Below the pieces are notes generated by a model. That model ran no database searches. It saw only the letters and a program-made list of their open reading frames with translations, and was not told the DNA's origin. From Phialocephala subalpina (taxonomy: Eukaryota > Ascomycota > Leotiomycetes > Helotiales > Mollisiaceae): a stretch of DNA of 64,000 bases. This document shows positions 21,944 to 33,786 of this stretch, piece by piece. The stretch covers positions 2,950,007 to 3,014,006 of the forward strand of contig FJOG01000003.1 in the NCBI GenBank assembly GCA_900073065.1, in the 5' to 3' direction. The position numbers and the translations under genes were made by a program. Numbering within the stretch: the stretch's first letter is position 1; every line of letters begins with the position of its first letter.

Positions 21944-23214
21944 TTTGGATTTTGAGCGGTTTTGGTTATGGTGTCTGTGTCTGCGAGGTGCAGCGGGTAG
22001 TTGAGCCGTTTTTGGGGGGGGGAAGAGAAGGACTTGCTTGAATGTTTGGATGCAGTCGTTCTTTGTTGTCAATTTGTGGTACATAAGTAAAGAAATTCTT
22101 GCATTGTCTGATACGAGCTGTGTCTTCTGGCACTATGAGAGTCAAGACCACAAAGCTCTGCCGGCTTGGGAGAGGATGATGATTGATTCGAAGATGTGCT
22201 GCAACAGAGTTTCTGATCCAAAAATTGGTCCAAGGCTGGAGAGCTACAACCGATGAACAAAGAAGAAGCTGAAGTATGGGCCCAACATACAACGGGGTTC
22301 AACCTCGGCTCTCGCTAAATTTGAAAAGGGGCGCTTCAGCCCCATCCACCGCAACAAGTCTACAAGTGTACGAAAATACTCACAACAGCTCGCAAGCAAT
22401 AGCCCCCCTAGCTTAAGATTACCAACAGGGCTGGATGATATTCTAGAAACTTGAGCAACAAAAAAAGACGCTGATCTCCGAAAGTGAGCAGGAATTGATC
22501 ACGTGCTGGCCCCCTGAAACTACAAGGGCGTGATGACGCGGCATTTCTTCGCGTACATCCCAATTTCTCCGTCCATTCTTCAACAACAACCTCCATAGGC
22601 CTTCCCCGCAAATCCAGTGGACATGCCGAAGCTGGCCAATGCAGATAAAGTATTTCGGCATAACGCCATCGTCAACAAGTGGACATATGGAGAAAATCGC
22701 CTGCCAAGAAGCTTAAATGTGTCAACAAGGGTCGGGGCAGGTGAAAATACGCGTCCAGCCCATAACGCAACGACGTCTCACGGCTTTTAATCAATAGGAT
22801 GCCTGCCATTGGTCAGAGTATCGAAATGTTTCGATCTGATGTCTTCGAAATAGCTCTCCCGACGGGCACCAATCTTGCTGGCCTATTAGTTTCGTCAGCC
22901 ACAACGAAGATCGACACAAGGCTCTGTCGACGAGGCTGAGTTGAGTGGTGGGTTGGAGAAAGTCTGGGCAGGAGAAGGGCCAATGGGAGTCTGGATGTTA
23001 CGAAACATTCGAAAATGAGATGGGAGTAGGTGACGAACACTTCAGATGGCGAATGCAGAAGTCCATGCGTCCGATCACCGCAGAGTGGAGGGTGATGGCA
23101 CTTGCGTGTGGATGACTTGAGGAGAAGAAGTATATAGTCATGGCATTGGACTGCAGGAAAATTCTCTCTTCACCCTCAACACCATCACCTTCACTCACTT
23201 CGCATTTCATCTCA
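21944..23214. other. intergenic, nothing supported
   Basis: About 1.3 kb upstream of the dioxygenase gene and of the leftward membrane protein, so it holds two promoters. No gene is supported. Confidence 0.5.
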
Positions 23215-23517
23215 NNNNNNNNNNNNNNNNNNNNNNNNNNNNNNNNNNNNNNNNNNNNNNNNNNNNNNNNNNNNNNNNNNNNNNNNNNNNNNNNNNNNNN
23301 NNNNNNNNNNNNNNNNNNNNNNNNNNNNNNNNNNNNNNNNNNNNNNNNNNNNNNNNNNNNNNNNNNNNNNNNNNNNNNNNNNNNNNNNNNNNNNNNNNNN
23401 NNNNNNNNNNNNNNNNNNNNNNNNNNNNNNNNNNNNNNNNNNNNNNNNNNNNNNNNNNNNNNNNNNNNNNNNNNNNNNNNNNNNNNNNNNNNNNNNNNNN
23501 NNNNNNNNNNNNNNNNN
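23215..23517. other. assembly gap (303 Ns)
   Basis: Unresolved bases in the 5' flank of the dioxygenase gene, just 68 bp before its start codon. Any open frame across it is an artefact. Confidence 0.99.
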
Positions 23518-23537
23518 TCTCGCATTCATTCTTTGCA

Positions 23538-23567
23538 TTTTCAAGTCTTTTCAAGTCTTTTCAAGTC
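23538..23567 (+). repeat. three tandem copies of a 10-bp unit in the 5' leader
   Basis: TTTTCAAGTC occurs three times without change, ending 18 bp before the ATG at 23586 and starting 20 bp after the assembly gap. The gap itself may be a longer array that failed to assemble. Confidence 0.85.
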
Positions 23568-23585
23568 ATTTTCCTTCCAGCAAAC

Positions 23586-24911
23586 ATGGTCTATTTCTCC
23601 AAGATCGCCGGTGCTGTTGCAGCTGCCTGCCTCGCTAGCACCTCATTGGCACATCCAGGAGAGGTTCACGATGCCGCTCACATGAAGCGGGAAGTCCAAG
23701 CTCGAAACCAGATGGCTTCCGCTGCCAAGCGATCTCTGGACACCTGCTCCAACTCATTGAAGCACCGTGAAGTGGCTGCTCGATCCGTCAAGCGCCGTGC
23801 CGAGGTGGCTCGTGAGATCCGCCAACGCCGAAACATCCAGTCAAGTAAGTCAGCCTCAATACTTCGGCTAGCACACTACTAACAATCTGCAGAGCCCAAG
23901 AAGTTCCGTCGTGATCTTGCTACTCTCGAGGTCTATGAGGCTATCAACCACAATGAAACCGGTGTCCTCGATTATACTACCTCGACGGCCGAGACTACTG
24001 TCTTCTCCGCCAACACCTCCTGCATCCTTACCCCGGAGATTACCGACGGTCCATACTATGTTACTGGAGAACTCATCCGAAAGAATGTGACTGAAGGCGA
24101 GCCCGGCGTCCCTCTCTACCTTGAGGTCCAATATCTCGACATCACCACCTGCGAACCCGTCCCTGAGATCTACGTCGATATCTGGAACTGCAACTCCACC
24201 GGCTACTACTCTGGTGTTGTCGCCTCTGGCAACGAGGTCGGCTGGGATAGCACATTTTTGCGTGGTATCCAAGCAACCGACGATGATGGAGTTGCATCCT
24301 TCGAGACCATCTTCCCAGGTCACTACTCAGGCCGTGCCATCCACACCCATCTCCTCTCCCACACCAACGTCACCGTCCTCGCGAACGGTACTATCTCTGG
24401 AGGAGGGGTCAGCCACATTGGCCAATTGTTCTGGAACGAGGAGCTCCGATCTGCTGTCGAAGCTGTACGTATAAATCCCGGCTGATTTCGGCTCCCAAGC
24501 GTCCTTCGAAAGCCCATACTGACAATTTTGTAGACCTACCCATACAACACCAACACACAAGCTATTACGACAAACGCAGAGGATATGTGGAGCATCGTGC
24601 AAGCAGAGAACGACTACGACCCATTCCCAGAGTTCATCTACCTCGGCGACGATATCACTGATGGTCTCCTAGCTTGGATCCAAATCGGTATCAACGTCAC
24701 TGCAGACCAGAGCGACTCTTCTTACTACGCTGTTGCTGCTCACTTGGAGGCTGATGGTGGACACGAGAACACTGATAGCAGCACCACTTTCAGCACTGGT
24801 GGATCTGGAAGTGCGCCAAACGGAACTGACTTCAACGGAACTGCTCCATCCAGCAGCTCGGTCGCAACCAGCAGTGCCAGCAGTGTAGTTGATGCAGCTG
24901 ACAAGTGTTGA
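23586..24911 (+). CDS. secreted intradiol ring-cleavage dioxygenase-like protein
   Basis: Three exons: 23586-23844, 23893-24464, 24534-24911; introns GTAAGT...CTGCAG and GTACGT...TTGTAG; 402 aa. A signal peptide (AGAVAAACLASTSLAHPG) opens the protein, then a basic region. The dioxygenase fold follows: ITDGPYYV (first Fe-ligand Tyr), CEPVPEIYVDIWNCNSTGYYSG (second Tyr) and FPGHYSGRAIHTHLL (two His ligands). This is the 2-Tyr/2-His set of catechol and hydroxyquinol dioxygenases. The tail is serine- and asparagine-rich with N-x-S/T sites, as in fungal extracellular members. It probably opens catechol-type rings of plant phenolics outside the cell; the substrate is unproven. Confidence 0.9.
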
Positions 24912-25314
24912 GATGAGAGAGATGATGAAGTGAGATGAGATGAGGGGTGGTGAAAAGTGTCTGTCATTCGTTTATACTTATCTGTCTGTACCTGGTGGTG
25001 CTGGTTTTAGAATTGGTTCTCGGGTCTGCAAAAATTGTACATTATCTAAGCAACGCTCGTTTTGCTCAAGTCTGATCTCGTTTGCATGCTTTGGTTTTGT
25101 GCTCATCCTTTCCTTTGTCATCACTCTCAGCCACTCCGCTCCTCGAATGTTGAAGTTTCAACAAAGCACGAACAGAACCGAGACCTTCAACAAAGAATGT
25201 CGGCACAACGGGAAAGACAAGTATTCCCCTTTTATCCCATGCTCGTCGATGCTTCCATCCCCCTCCTCGATTTCTCGATTTTCAGCAAGTATTGTCGCCG
25301 TCTCGAAACTAAAC
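24912..25314. other. intergenic, nothing supported
   Basis: About 400 bases between tandem rightward genes; terminator and promoter space. Confidence 0.5.
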
Positions 25315-25843
25315 ATGCCAACCCACCCCCTCCACTTCGAAGGCACAATCCTCGAATCTCAGTTCTTCCCCACCCTCCGCCGGCTCACCTACCTCACACT
25401 CATCGCCTCAATCCTCATAATCCACACAATCATTCACCACGCTGCCCTCCCAACCATCCTAATGTTCATCTCATTCCTTTTCCCCGAGCTTCAATCTTCC
25501 GGCATCTGGTCGATCATCATCTCGATATTTGTGTTGACGTGTGTTTTGAAGGTGGCTAGGATTGTACAGAAGCTGATACAAGAGGAGAAGCAACTGTGAG
25601 TGGCCTATCCCTTCGAATTTGCTCAATTGGGGCCTCTCGAACAGCGTTTTTGTTTCTCACGTATTGCTACTTCCTCTGAACGTGGTTCTAACTAGTTGTA
25701 GTATGGATGCTGATGGAGAGACGATGGACGGAGACGTGGAGCTTCTATTATTGCTATTATTTTGTAGCGTATTTATTATTTCGGAAGTTTGGGGTGCAGG
25801 GTTCTTGAAGGGGTTGAGGGGTATAGAGTTTAAGGTGCAGTGA
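25315..25843 (+). CDS. small membrane protein, two exons, 140 aa
   Basis: Exon 1 25315-25595 and exon 2 25702-25843, with donor GTGAGT, branch TCTAACTAG and acceptor TTGTAG; lengths sum to whole codons. Hydrophobic stretches: LTYLTLIASILIIHTIIHHAA, PTILMFISFLF and IWSIIISIFVLTCVLKVA. After an acidic loop (MDADGETMDGDVE) comes LLLLLLFCSVFIISEVWGAGF. The size and alternation of helices resemble the tandem genes at 33.1-34.9 kb, but clear sequence identity is not visible. No function known. Confidence 0.55.
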
Positions 25844-26049
25844 CGATCGCCATGCCAGACGACTAGCACGTCATGAAAAATCCCAACTTTTGTTCTTGAA
25901 AATACTTCAATTATCAACTATCAAAGATTTCCGTTTGTAAAATGTCCAAACGGTCTCAGGAATGTTTCCTTATCCTCGATTTTTCTTGTCATTTAAGTCA
26001 TGACTCGATTCCTGCAGAATAGCTCCTCCCCACACGACCCGCCACAAGC

Positions 26050-26326
26050 ATAGCAACCCCATCCAGTGGAGCCTTATTCCTAGATATCTGCCTCCTCGTC
26101 ATCGTTATCCCCATCTGGATCTCCAACGCCTACTCATGGCCCTCTCTCTTATAGGTCCTATCCGCTTACCAATTCTATAGTATGGCAGAAATGGAAAAAT
26201 GAAACGATTGCCGCGGCGAAGGAACAGATTGAAATTGAGAATAGGCAGTTGCGAAGTGCAGTATTGCAGAAGTTACTAGCCTCTATTGATGAGAAGTTGG
26301 AGTTCCCTGGGGGCGAATTGAAATGA
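26050..26326 (+). pseudogene. degenerate small membrane-protein fragment
   Basis: One frame gives a hydrophobic helix (ALFLDICLLVIVIPIWIS) that meets TAG at about 26153. A second frame from about 26180 gives a coiled-coil-like tail (KNETIAAAKEQIEIENRQL) to TGA at 26326. A short intron could join them (acceptors TTATAG and TCTATAG are present), but no start or donor is convincing. Listed as a possible remnant beside the gene at 25315. Confidence 0.3.
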
Positions 26327-26706
26327 TGTCAATTACCAGTGCGCGGGTGTGCTGTTGGGTTGAGTTAGCGCAGCTCTGTTCTCTTGACGAAGTTATTCAA
26401 TAATACTACAACCATATTTACGCCTCTCTTTCCCGCATCTTCTTTGGCGCAATCATCTCTCTTGCCACACTCTGCCATTATCTGAAAATTTCTTGGAAAA
26501 ATCTTAGGATCTCTTTGTACTGTACTTGACTCAATGTTTACGGAAACTTGAGAGGAGAAGTATCTTGGTAACACATTGACGCTGAATTCATCCTCAACGA
26601 ACCACTTCTCTCACAGTCCTATACTGTACTCGCAGCTTGATCATCCCAATTTCCAATATATCACCGTAATCTAAACACTTTCTGCTTCATGCTCGCCCTA
26701 TCCAAC
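26327..26706. other. intergenic, nothing supported
   Basis: About 380 bases between convergent units; no gene supported. Confidence 0.5.
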
Positions 26707-28452
26707 TCATAGCGCATATCTGAAGTTCTGCAATTGCATGTCCGTCTTGTTCGACAGATCTTCCGCAAGATCCTGCGCTGCCGAAACCTCGGCCGTATTT
26801 CCAAACACTCTATCCCTCCTTTTATTCTTCCAGATATAGTACGCTAACAATAATACAAGAAAGAAGATGCCCAAGGCAAATCCTGAGAGTGTCGCCCGAA
26901 TACCAGTGGAATACCCAGGTGCCTCCCTCGCGTAGAAGAACTGTGGCCCTATAATATTACCAGCGCTGTAGGCAACAAACAGCATCGCCGATACCGTCGC
27001 CTTCTTCGTCAAGCCGCCTACGTTGGAGGTGATGAGGCTGAGAGATAGAGGAATGTTGGCGGCGAAGGGGGAACACAGCCAAATGCCGGCCAGGCGACCG
27101 TAAGGGCTGGTGTTGGGGATGGCATACACAAGCACCATACCGATGAGAGAGATAGAAACGGCGGAGATCATGAGGACAAGACGGCTGTTTTTGACGTAGG
27201 TGGCGATGATACACATTATCGCAAGTGCGATGAGTTGTATTGCACCTGAAGGCATCTGGACGAGGAGGGTATTGAGACGGCTAAAGCCGAAACCAGCGAC
27301 GATCAACGAATTGAACTTGATAGAAGTTAGTACAAGATGAATATATGTGCTTAGAAACGAGAATTAATACCGAAGTAACACCGCCGTTCGGGATGTTCAC
27401 TGACAACGTGTAGAGTGCCAGGAGCCAGGCTTGAGGGTCTCGGAATGCTTCCCACATTTGGCAGATCTTGAACTTCCCCTCGTCCAGGACACCAGTTCTG
27501 TTCTCCAATGTACGCTGAAGCACCATAGCGCGTTCCTTAGGATTCAAGAACTTTGCCTGTTTGGGAGAATCAGGGAGTAATAACAATAGAACAATTCCGT
27601 ATGCAACAGTTATGCCACCGAGAATCAAAAATAGGATCCGCCAGGTTGCGAGGCGGGAAGATATTTTTCCAATACCATAAGCGATGACACCGGAGAAGAT
27701 GTTGGCAACGCCATTGCCTGCGAACCAGACCCCCATGCTGCGAGCTGTTAGAACAAGACAGGAGTTTGGAAAGTGAGGTAGCGGGGTGGTGTGGGTGACT
27801 TACCGAGATGGCTGCTCACGACGTTTATAGAACATGCCCGTGAGAAGTGAAAATCCAGGGGCCACTGCCGCTTCACTGACACCTAGGAAGAAACGAGCAA
27901 CTATCAAAGTCGTAAAATTGGTGCTAGCGCCATGACACATGAGGATGGCACCCCAAATCACAACTGATATTGCCAGGTATCTGCCAAGTGGGAATCGGAC
28001 GGAAAGATATGAGCTCGGCCAGGACCAGCCAAGATAACCAAAATAAAACACTGAAGAGGCCCAAGAGTAATTTGACCCATGAAGCCCCTTGGTAAAAGTA
28101 TTAGCAATGTTGCGCCTATCAAATTCCATGTCCAAACTTACAAGGTCTTTGACAAGGCCCAACTGAGTGGAGTAACCGAGCGACACCTTGTCCATGAATT
28201 GAAGCATATAGCAGAATCCCATCAGGGGCAAGATACTATCGCATATTAGCATAGTAGTATACAATACAGGCAAAGATAGAAGCCTTACAATCGATCTATC
28301 TTTCGCAGAACTTTGCGGTCTTCTTCGTCAGTCACCGCGCTCAGGATCTCGCCTATTTGGATTCCAGACTGTTGTAAGGTCAAGTCGAGACTACGCTTCT
28401 CGGCACCCTTCTCCGACATTGTTGCCGAGTGATCTTCCGAGTTGGACTGCAT
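26707..28452 (-). CDS. MFS transporter, anion:cation symporter type (allantoate/nicotinate permease-like)
   Basis: Five exons: 28452-28289, 28235-28142, 28087-27804, 27737-27371, 27315-26707; 505 aa. Introns have GTAAGG, GTAAGT, GTAAGT and GTATTA donors. Family marks: RFILPLMGFCYMLQFMDKVSLGYS (helix 1), SWASSVFYFGYLGWSWPSSYLSVRFPLGRYL, GVSEAAVAPGFSLLTGMFYKRREQPSR, and PNGGVTSFNSLIVAGFGFS after the last splice. About twelve helices are expected. Relatives carry allantoate, nicotinate, biotin and other organic anions at the plasma membrane. It lies beside a Zn2Cys6 gene and an M20 amidohydrolase gene, so uptake of an amide-type substrate is a reasonable inference. Confidence 0.9.
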
Positions 28453-29101
28453 ACCGGGAACTCTGATAGATGAATGGTGATTGATGATTGAGGATTGTTG
28501 AAGTATTTTTGGTTGATGATAATGACTGATGGATGTCGAGGTCGGGGAGAGGATATATATACAGAGAGACTGGTGATAAATATGCGCGAGTGCTACGTGC
28601 CCATCATGAAGGCATCGATGTCTGTGGCTTGCACCATGGATTGAGGAGTTGGAGTTGGAGGTAATCTAGCCCGCTTTGAAAGATATCGGCAACTTAGATT
28701 AGCAAAGCAGTCGGTGCAGTGCAGATCATCACTGCTACGACGTATAGTAAGTCGATGTGTTTTCCCTCGCGATGAATTCTAGTACTTTTGTTTGTCGGCT
28801 TTTCAGCCACTTCTCAAGTTCTCTTTGGCCCCTTCGGCAAACCGTCCAGCAAAGTGAGACTTAAAATTGCCGACGGCTATCGGCTACATATTTCAGCCAC
28901 ACTCTCCTCAGGCCGCCCTGGAGACATGCAAGCAAAAGCAAGTAGCTTTATGTGCGGTAAGAAATTCCAATCTGGTGTCTCGACCCCAAATGTAGTCCAA
29001 CTAGCACGAGTATTCAGGAGAATCAACTTAGGATCGCTTCGTCCGCCCACTACTCTGGATTGAAGGCCCCTCCGTTAAACTACTCTCCCGGCGCTGGCTT
29101 G
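28453..29101. other. promoter of the transporter, no gene
   Basis: About 650 bases upstream of the leftward MFS gene and downstream of the leftward regulator. Several CGG/CCG-containing stretches occur at 28790-28920, e.g. GCCGACGGCTATCGGC. Confidence 0.5.
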
Positions 29102-30780
29102 TCAGATGACAAAACCCTGATACTCGCCACTTTTTATGCGTGAGAGGTAGTCTACCTGTAGTCCTGTCCTTCGTTGCTCTAAACAGACCTTTTCCAGGAC
29201 GACCTTCGCACGTCGCAAGTTCTCGCCAAGGTTCTGCATAGAGGTGAACCTTTCAATGATCCAAGTTTGATATACCAGATCATCTGTTTCCAGACCGGCG
29301 ACAAACATTGGCCACGCTATTCTCCACAAGTACCCGACACCTTCGCGTTCATATAAGCTGGCACAGGCTTGCAGAGTCTTCGATATTGCGATTGACGGCC
29401 GAGTCTTCCATACCTTCCTCTCAAAGGTAATGACTAGGGCATAGTACATTGCAGGTCCTATGTAGTTATTGGATTGGATTGTACTCCTTTCATCATTATA
29501 TAAGAGCGATGCATGTAACAAGGGGAAATATTCCTACATCGTTTAATCATCACCCCAAGAATAGCAAGGAACGGAAGAACACACCTTTTCAAGGCGTTTG
29601 AGTTCTCGACCAACCTCCATCAATTTCCTGAGATTGAAGTCCTCATTTCCGCCTTCGACTGTAGAGAGTTCATACCTCAGCAAATGGCATTCATGATACA
29701 AGCCTTCTAAAGGCGAAAGTTGCAGATCCCAAAGCTGCTCCCGAACCGGATAACTCTCACCCCAAGCTGCTTCTATCATACTCTTTGAGTTTTCTCGTAT
29801 TTGCCCGATTGACTCGGGATATTTCTCATTCAGCAATCGTATCAAGCTCCCGCCAAAGCCGAACGTTGATGCAGAGGCATCATGATAGATAACCCACAAT
29901 GCCAGACGACTCACGATCTGCCGTGGCCGCTCTTCATCTCCCATGTTCATGGGGACGAATGCCCCACTTGAGCCTGAGAAGAGAGCTGGGCCATGAGATG
30001 CAACAACATCACGTACCCCCTCAAGATGTCGCTGCAGCGCTCGTGGATCGTCTCCGTATTGTTGTTCGTAATGTATGAAAAGCCATAGAGCTGGAAAGGT
30101 AAGCCACAACAGCCTTTCCGAAGATCCCAGATAATCAATGAACATGGCCAATGCTATGCGATAATGTTCAATCGCCATAATGTGTAGCGCGCCATCATCC
30201 TTTTTCGCCATATCTCGGACTGAGAAAGCGAGGACCAAGTGCGCAAGTAGTGCATGTTTGGAGCAAAGAAGTAGGACAAAGGAGTAAGATGACCACCGAG
30301 GCGTCCTGAGTACCATGCGAGGAATGAAGTCTTCTGCGTAATGTTGTAGAGCTTGACAGTCCGTAGGAGTCAGTGGGATGGGCCAGTCATGTATTGAAAG
30401 GCCATTCGGCAATTCATGTGACCATTCGCTACCAAATAGAGAAGGTTCGATAGTGGACGTATAAGTTGGCGAACAGCCCGAGGGGTGTGTCGATGACGGA
30501 TGTTGAGATGGAGAGGCTTCAGTTCCAGATTCAGACCGTACTCGTCGACGACGCTGAGGTTTGAGGCGGGGTGCATAATCGCATCCGAGGGACCGTTCAG
30601 TGCAATTCTTGCACACTGGCCTAGACTCCTCACATTTGACCTTACGGGCACGACAGGTCCAGCAACCTAGACACGAATGTGAGGCCCATGAGAACGCAAA
30701 GTCTAAGGGTGGGGATAGCGGGGTAAGAGGTGGGGAGACCGACCATTCTTGCTGCGCGGTCCGCTTCGTCCTCTGTTCAT
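29102..30780 (-). CDS. Zn2Cys6 transcription factor with fungal-specific domain
   Basis: Three exons: 30780-30744, 30666-29585, 29533-29102; introns GTCGGT...GTCTAG and GTGTGT...ATGTAG; 516 aa. Exon 1 encodes a basic 12-residue start; exon 2 opens with the zinc cluster GCWTCRARKVKCEESRPVCKNCTERSLGCDY (C-x2-C-x6-C-x5-C-x2-C-x6-C). A basic linker (QRRRRVRSES) is followed by a PF11951-type regulatory domain: TDCQALQHYAEDFIPRMV, RDVVASHGPALF and the C-terminal VGYLWRIAWPMFVAGLE, a strong family mark. Likely nuclear. It is divergent from the M20 gene across 571 bp and next to the transporter, so control of both is inferred. Confidence 0.9.
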
Positions 30781-31351
30781 ACTGGGAACCGCCTGAGAAC
30801 TCTCTCGTCAGTAACTGAAGATGGAGTCAATGCAGGGCCAAATTGGCGACGGCTATTTGTTTAATGCTGCTTCCAGAGTCTCGAGATAAAGCCTCGACGG
30901 AATGGACGTGTGCATTCTCGGCTGTTTTGGATGCGCGGTGCATTTTGGGGCCAGAATGAAAAAGGAACGTCTCGGCCATCAATGGAGTAGTTGCCACTGC
31001 TTATCTCGGCAGTTTTGATAGCTGTGAGGTTAGCCGAACAGCCGAAGAACCCCCCCTATTCGCTAATTGGCTTTGGTGAGAGACTCCAATGCATATGGGA
31101 AGATAAATTATCGTCTTTACTCTATGAGACCGCACAGTAGTTTCAGATGATCGGAATGTCTGTCGTCTGTTCGGCAGAATATGCCATCCCGAACAGATGT
31201 GCTCAGGCATGGGCGAGTCGCTCTCTCCGAGTCTTTTTAGTGTTCATAGGAGACGTATAAAGGGGACGACAACTCATTTGATCACACCATCATACGACAA
31301 CTTTCATACTTTCCCATCGCTGATCTCATCTTAATACAGATCCAAGCCAAG
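30781..31351. other. divergent promoter region shared by regulator and M20 gene
   Basis: 571 bases between two start codons facing away. It contains several CGG/CCG triplets and one long inverted repeat (listed separately). Confidence 0.7.
31166..31197. promoter_or_regulatory. candidate Zn2Cys6 dimer site: TCTGTTCGG-N14-CCGAACAGA
   Basis: Perfect 9-bp arms at 31166-31174 and 31189-31197, with CGG and CCG facing each other across 14 bases, the form of site bound by binuclear zinc-cluster dimers (CGG-Nx-CCG). It lies 155 bp before the M20 start and 386 bp from the regulator start. Binding is inferred, not shown. Confidence 0.55.
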
Positions 31352-32847
31352 ATGGCACCATCGGCACTTCCACTGATAGAAGAAGTCCAAGGCAAAGGAA
31401 CCACAAGTCGAAACGTTGGGACGGATATCGACAGAACAATTGAAAACATATCAAGTACTCTCCACGAAGCCATCAAGCACGTAAGGCTACATCCGTGTCC
31501 TAGAAATGCCAATACAAAACGAAGCTCACATCGTGCAGATTTATAACAACCCCGAACTGGCATTTGAAGAATTCATTGCTCACGATACACTTTGCAGCTT
31601 TCTTGAACAGCAGGGTTTCTCTGTGACTCGAAGGGCATATGGTGTCGAGACAGCTTTTGAAGTACTAAGTGGTGAAGGCGGAAGACTCATCAGTATCAAC
31701 GCCGAATATGACGCACTACCCAATGTAGGGCATGCATGTGGCCATCACTTGATCGCTGCAGCTGGGGTCTCCGCGTTTGTTGGTATCGCCCTTACTCTCA
31801 GGAACAATGGCATTCCTGGACGGGTACAGTTGTTGGGTACGCCGGCGGAAGAAAGTGGCGGTGGAAAAGTATCTTTGCTAAACGCAGGAGCATACCAAGG
31901 CGTTGACGCTGTGTTGATGAGGTTTGTTCATATTGTATAACTAATAAAACCTCTCACTAACCTCATCGAGTCATCCCCTACCAGGAGCAATGATTGGATC
32001 TGATCCAACCCTCACTGGTATTGGAGCCACCAACTTCTTAGCTTACGAGCGTTGGACCGTCGAATACTTCGGCAAACCGACTCATGCGTCTGCATCCCCC
32101 TGGAATGGAATCAACGCCTACGATGCTGCTGTGGCAGCACATAATAACATTGGACTATTACGACAACAGTTTAGGCCAGTAGATAGAGTGCACGGATGCA
32201 TGCTAGAAGGTCCAAAAGCAGCGAATGTCATCGGAGAGTACACGAAACTGACATACATTGCACGAAGCGATACAAAACAAGCAGTTGCAACCCTGGAGAA
32301 GAGAGTACTAGCCTGCTTTGAAGCGGCCGCGTTGGCAACAAGTTGCGAGGTCAAGATCACAAGGTCAGTGCAAAAAAAGTGTATGATGGCTTCGATACTA
32401 ACTGCACTTCAGAGGAGTTGGCTACGCTGATGTCGTCAACAATAAAACGCTATGTGAAAGATATGCAGAGCTCGGAAACGCGATGGTGGGACAGAAGATT
32501 AAAGTCATGGACAACAGGGAAGGCCTTGGATCGACAGACTTTGGTATGTATTGTCTACCGTGACGCCTTGAATCCTTTGCAAAGAGGCTAATTCTTACCA
32601 AGGAAATGTTTCGCATGCTTTGCCAGGAATGCACTCTATGTTTGCAATCGATTGCCCCACTGGAACGGGATGCCATCAACATGGTTTCCAGTCCGCGACT
32701 GGAACTGAAGAGTCGTATCGAAGGGCGTTGAAGACGGGGTCGCTGTTGGCACGAACAGGGATGGACTTGATCGTGGATGAGAGGCTTTTCGAAACCGTGA
32801 GGAAAGAGTGGGAGCAAAATATGAAGGCACGTGGGAAAGAAATTTAG
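31352..32847 (+). CDS. peptidase M20-family amidohydrolase
   Basis: Five exons: 31352-31480, 31539-31921, 31971-32363, 32413-32543, 32603-32847; 426 aa, typical size. Splices: GTAAGG...GTGCAG, GTTTGT...TCGAG (branch CACTAAC), GTCAGT...TTCAG, GTATGT...CCAAG. Marks of the ACY1L2/amidohydrolase branch: IYNNPELAFEEFIAHD, SINAEYDALPNVGHACGHH (metal His and Asp), LLGTPAEESGGGK (catalytic and metal Glu pair), a HPLPGAMIG block after splice 2, the dimerisation lid (WTVEYFGKPTHASASPWNG), and GNVSHALPGMHSMFAI near the end with the last metal histidine. It cleaves an N-acyl or dipeptide amide bond with two zinc-type ions, probably in the cytosol. Confidence 0.92.
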
Positions 32848-33106
32848 TCATCGAATGCCGTTTGTTTACTGGCATATCTTCTTTACCCTTTGGCTTCGGG
32901 AATGATTCATAAGGTTGAAAAGAAGACGGGGTTCCAGTGTTTGCAGACGTGTCCGAGGGGCTGAGGGTCTTTATCCCCAACTCTCCTTTATTCACAATCA
33001 CGTAAATATGTGAGATTGGTTCTGACCGTGAAACATTTCATCTCTTACCTAAACATCAGAACTCAAAGGTATATACTGCAACCTACCACAAGCCCATCAA
33101 CTCAAT
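32848..33106. other. intergenic, nothing supported
   Basis: About 260 bases between the M20 gene and the small membrane-protein array. Confidence 0.5.
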
Positions 33107-33542
33107 ATGGCACAAGAAGTCGCCAACCCAGGCCCATGCTATTCTTTTTCGCATTTACGCTCTTCTCCGTCTACTACATCTCAATCTCTACGTTCTTCAT
33201 CAACTTGGACTTCACTCTATTTCCTTCTTGTTGCCTATAGTATTCCTTGCTGGAGGTGTTTACCATCAACTCCAGTCTTCAATACCGTTCGCCTTTATCA
33301 GTGCTGTCATTTTTGCCTCCTTCAACTTGCGATTGGCTCTGAAGATCTATGACTGGGGATCTGAGAATCCGGCCGACAAAGAAGACAACCAGCGACCTAA
33401 GCCTATATTTAGACTCTTCTGTATGGTCCTTTGGATGATGTTTCAAGGAAGAATTACGTCGACTCTGGTTCAGAAGCTTTTAGAGATGGTGGATAGGCAG
33501 ACAACAATTTATAAGCAACCGGAAACTGGGTGGACATGGTGA
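33107..33542 (+). pseudogene. small membrane protein, tandem copy 1, frame-broken
   Basis: MAQEVANPGP opens at 33107. The first helix MLFFFAFTLFSVYYISISTFF is one frame over (from 33136), and the second part LLPIVFLAGGVYHQLQ, SIPFAFISAVIFASFNLRLAL, then FRLFCMVLWMMFQGRI...KLLEMVDRQTTIYKQP lies in the third frame to TGA at 33540. Read together these line up with copy 2: same helix order, an RLALKIYDWGSE block matching ELKLFDMGAER, and a TTIYKQ end matching VTIYYTQ. Two single-base losses near 33135 and 33222 explain it; they may be true decay or assembly errors. Confidence 0.6.
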
Positions 33543-33786
33543 GATGGAGACTCCTTTGGCCCAGATTCTGCTTTGAGTAGTTGTTACTATAACAGCAGTG
33601 TTGTTGTGAAAGAGTTGTGTTTGAACGCGGAGAGTGGGGTAGTCAAACAACGATTTCTCTTTTTCACCGAGTCTTCTTTATCCGCAGCTGCATTTAATGT
33701 CTCTAAGCCGAAGCTCCCGGACTTCTTACAATGCGTTATAACTCCCCCACGCCAATTCTGCTTGTCCATATTGCCGCTCAATCAAG
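33543..33786. other. spacer between tandem copies 1 and 2
   Basis: 244 bases, no gene supported. Confidence 0.5.

Noticed and set aside
22998..23685. Open frames that run through the N region on both strands
   Set aside because: They exist only because Ns hide stop codons.
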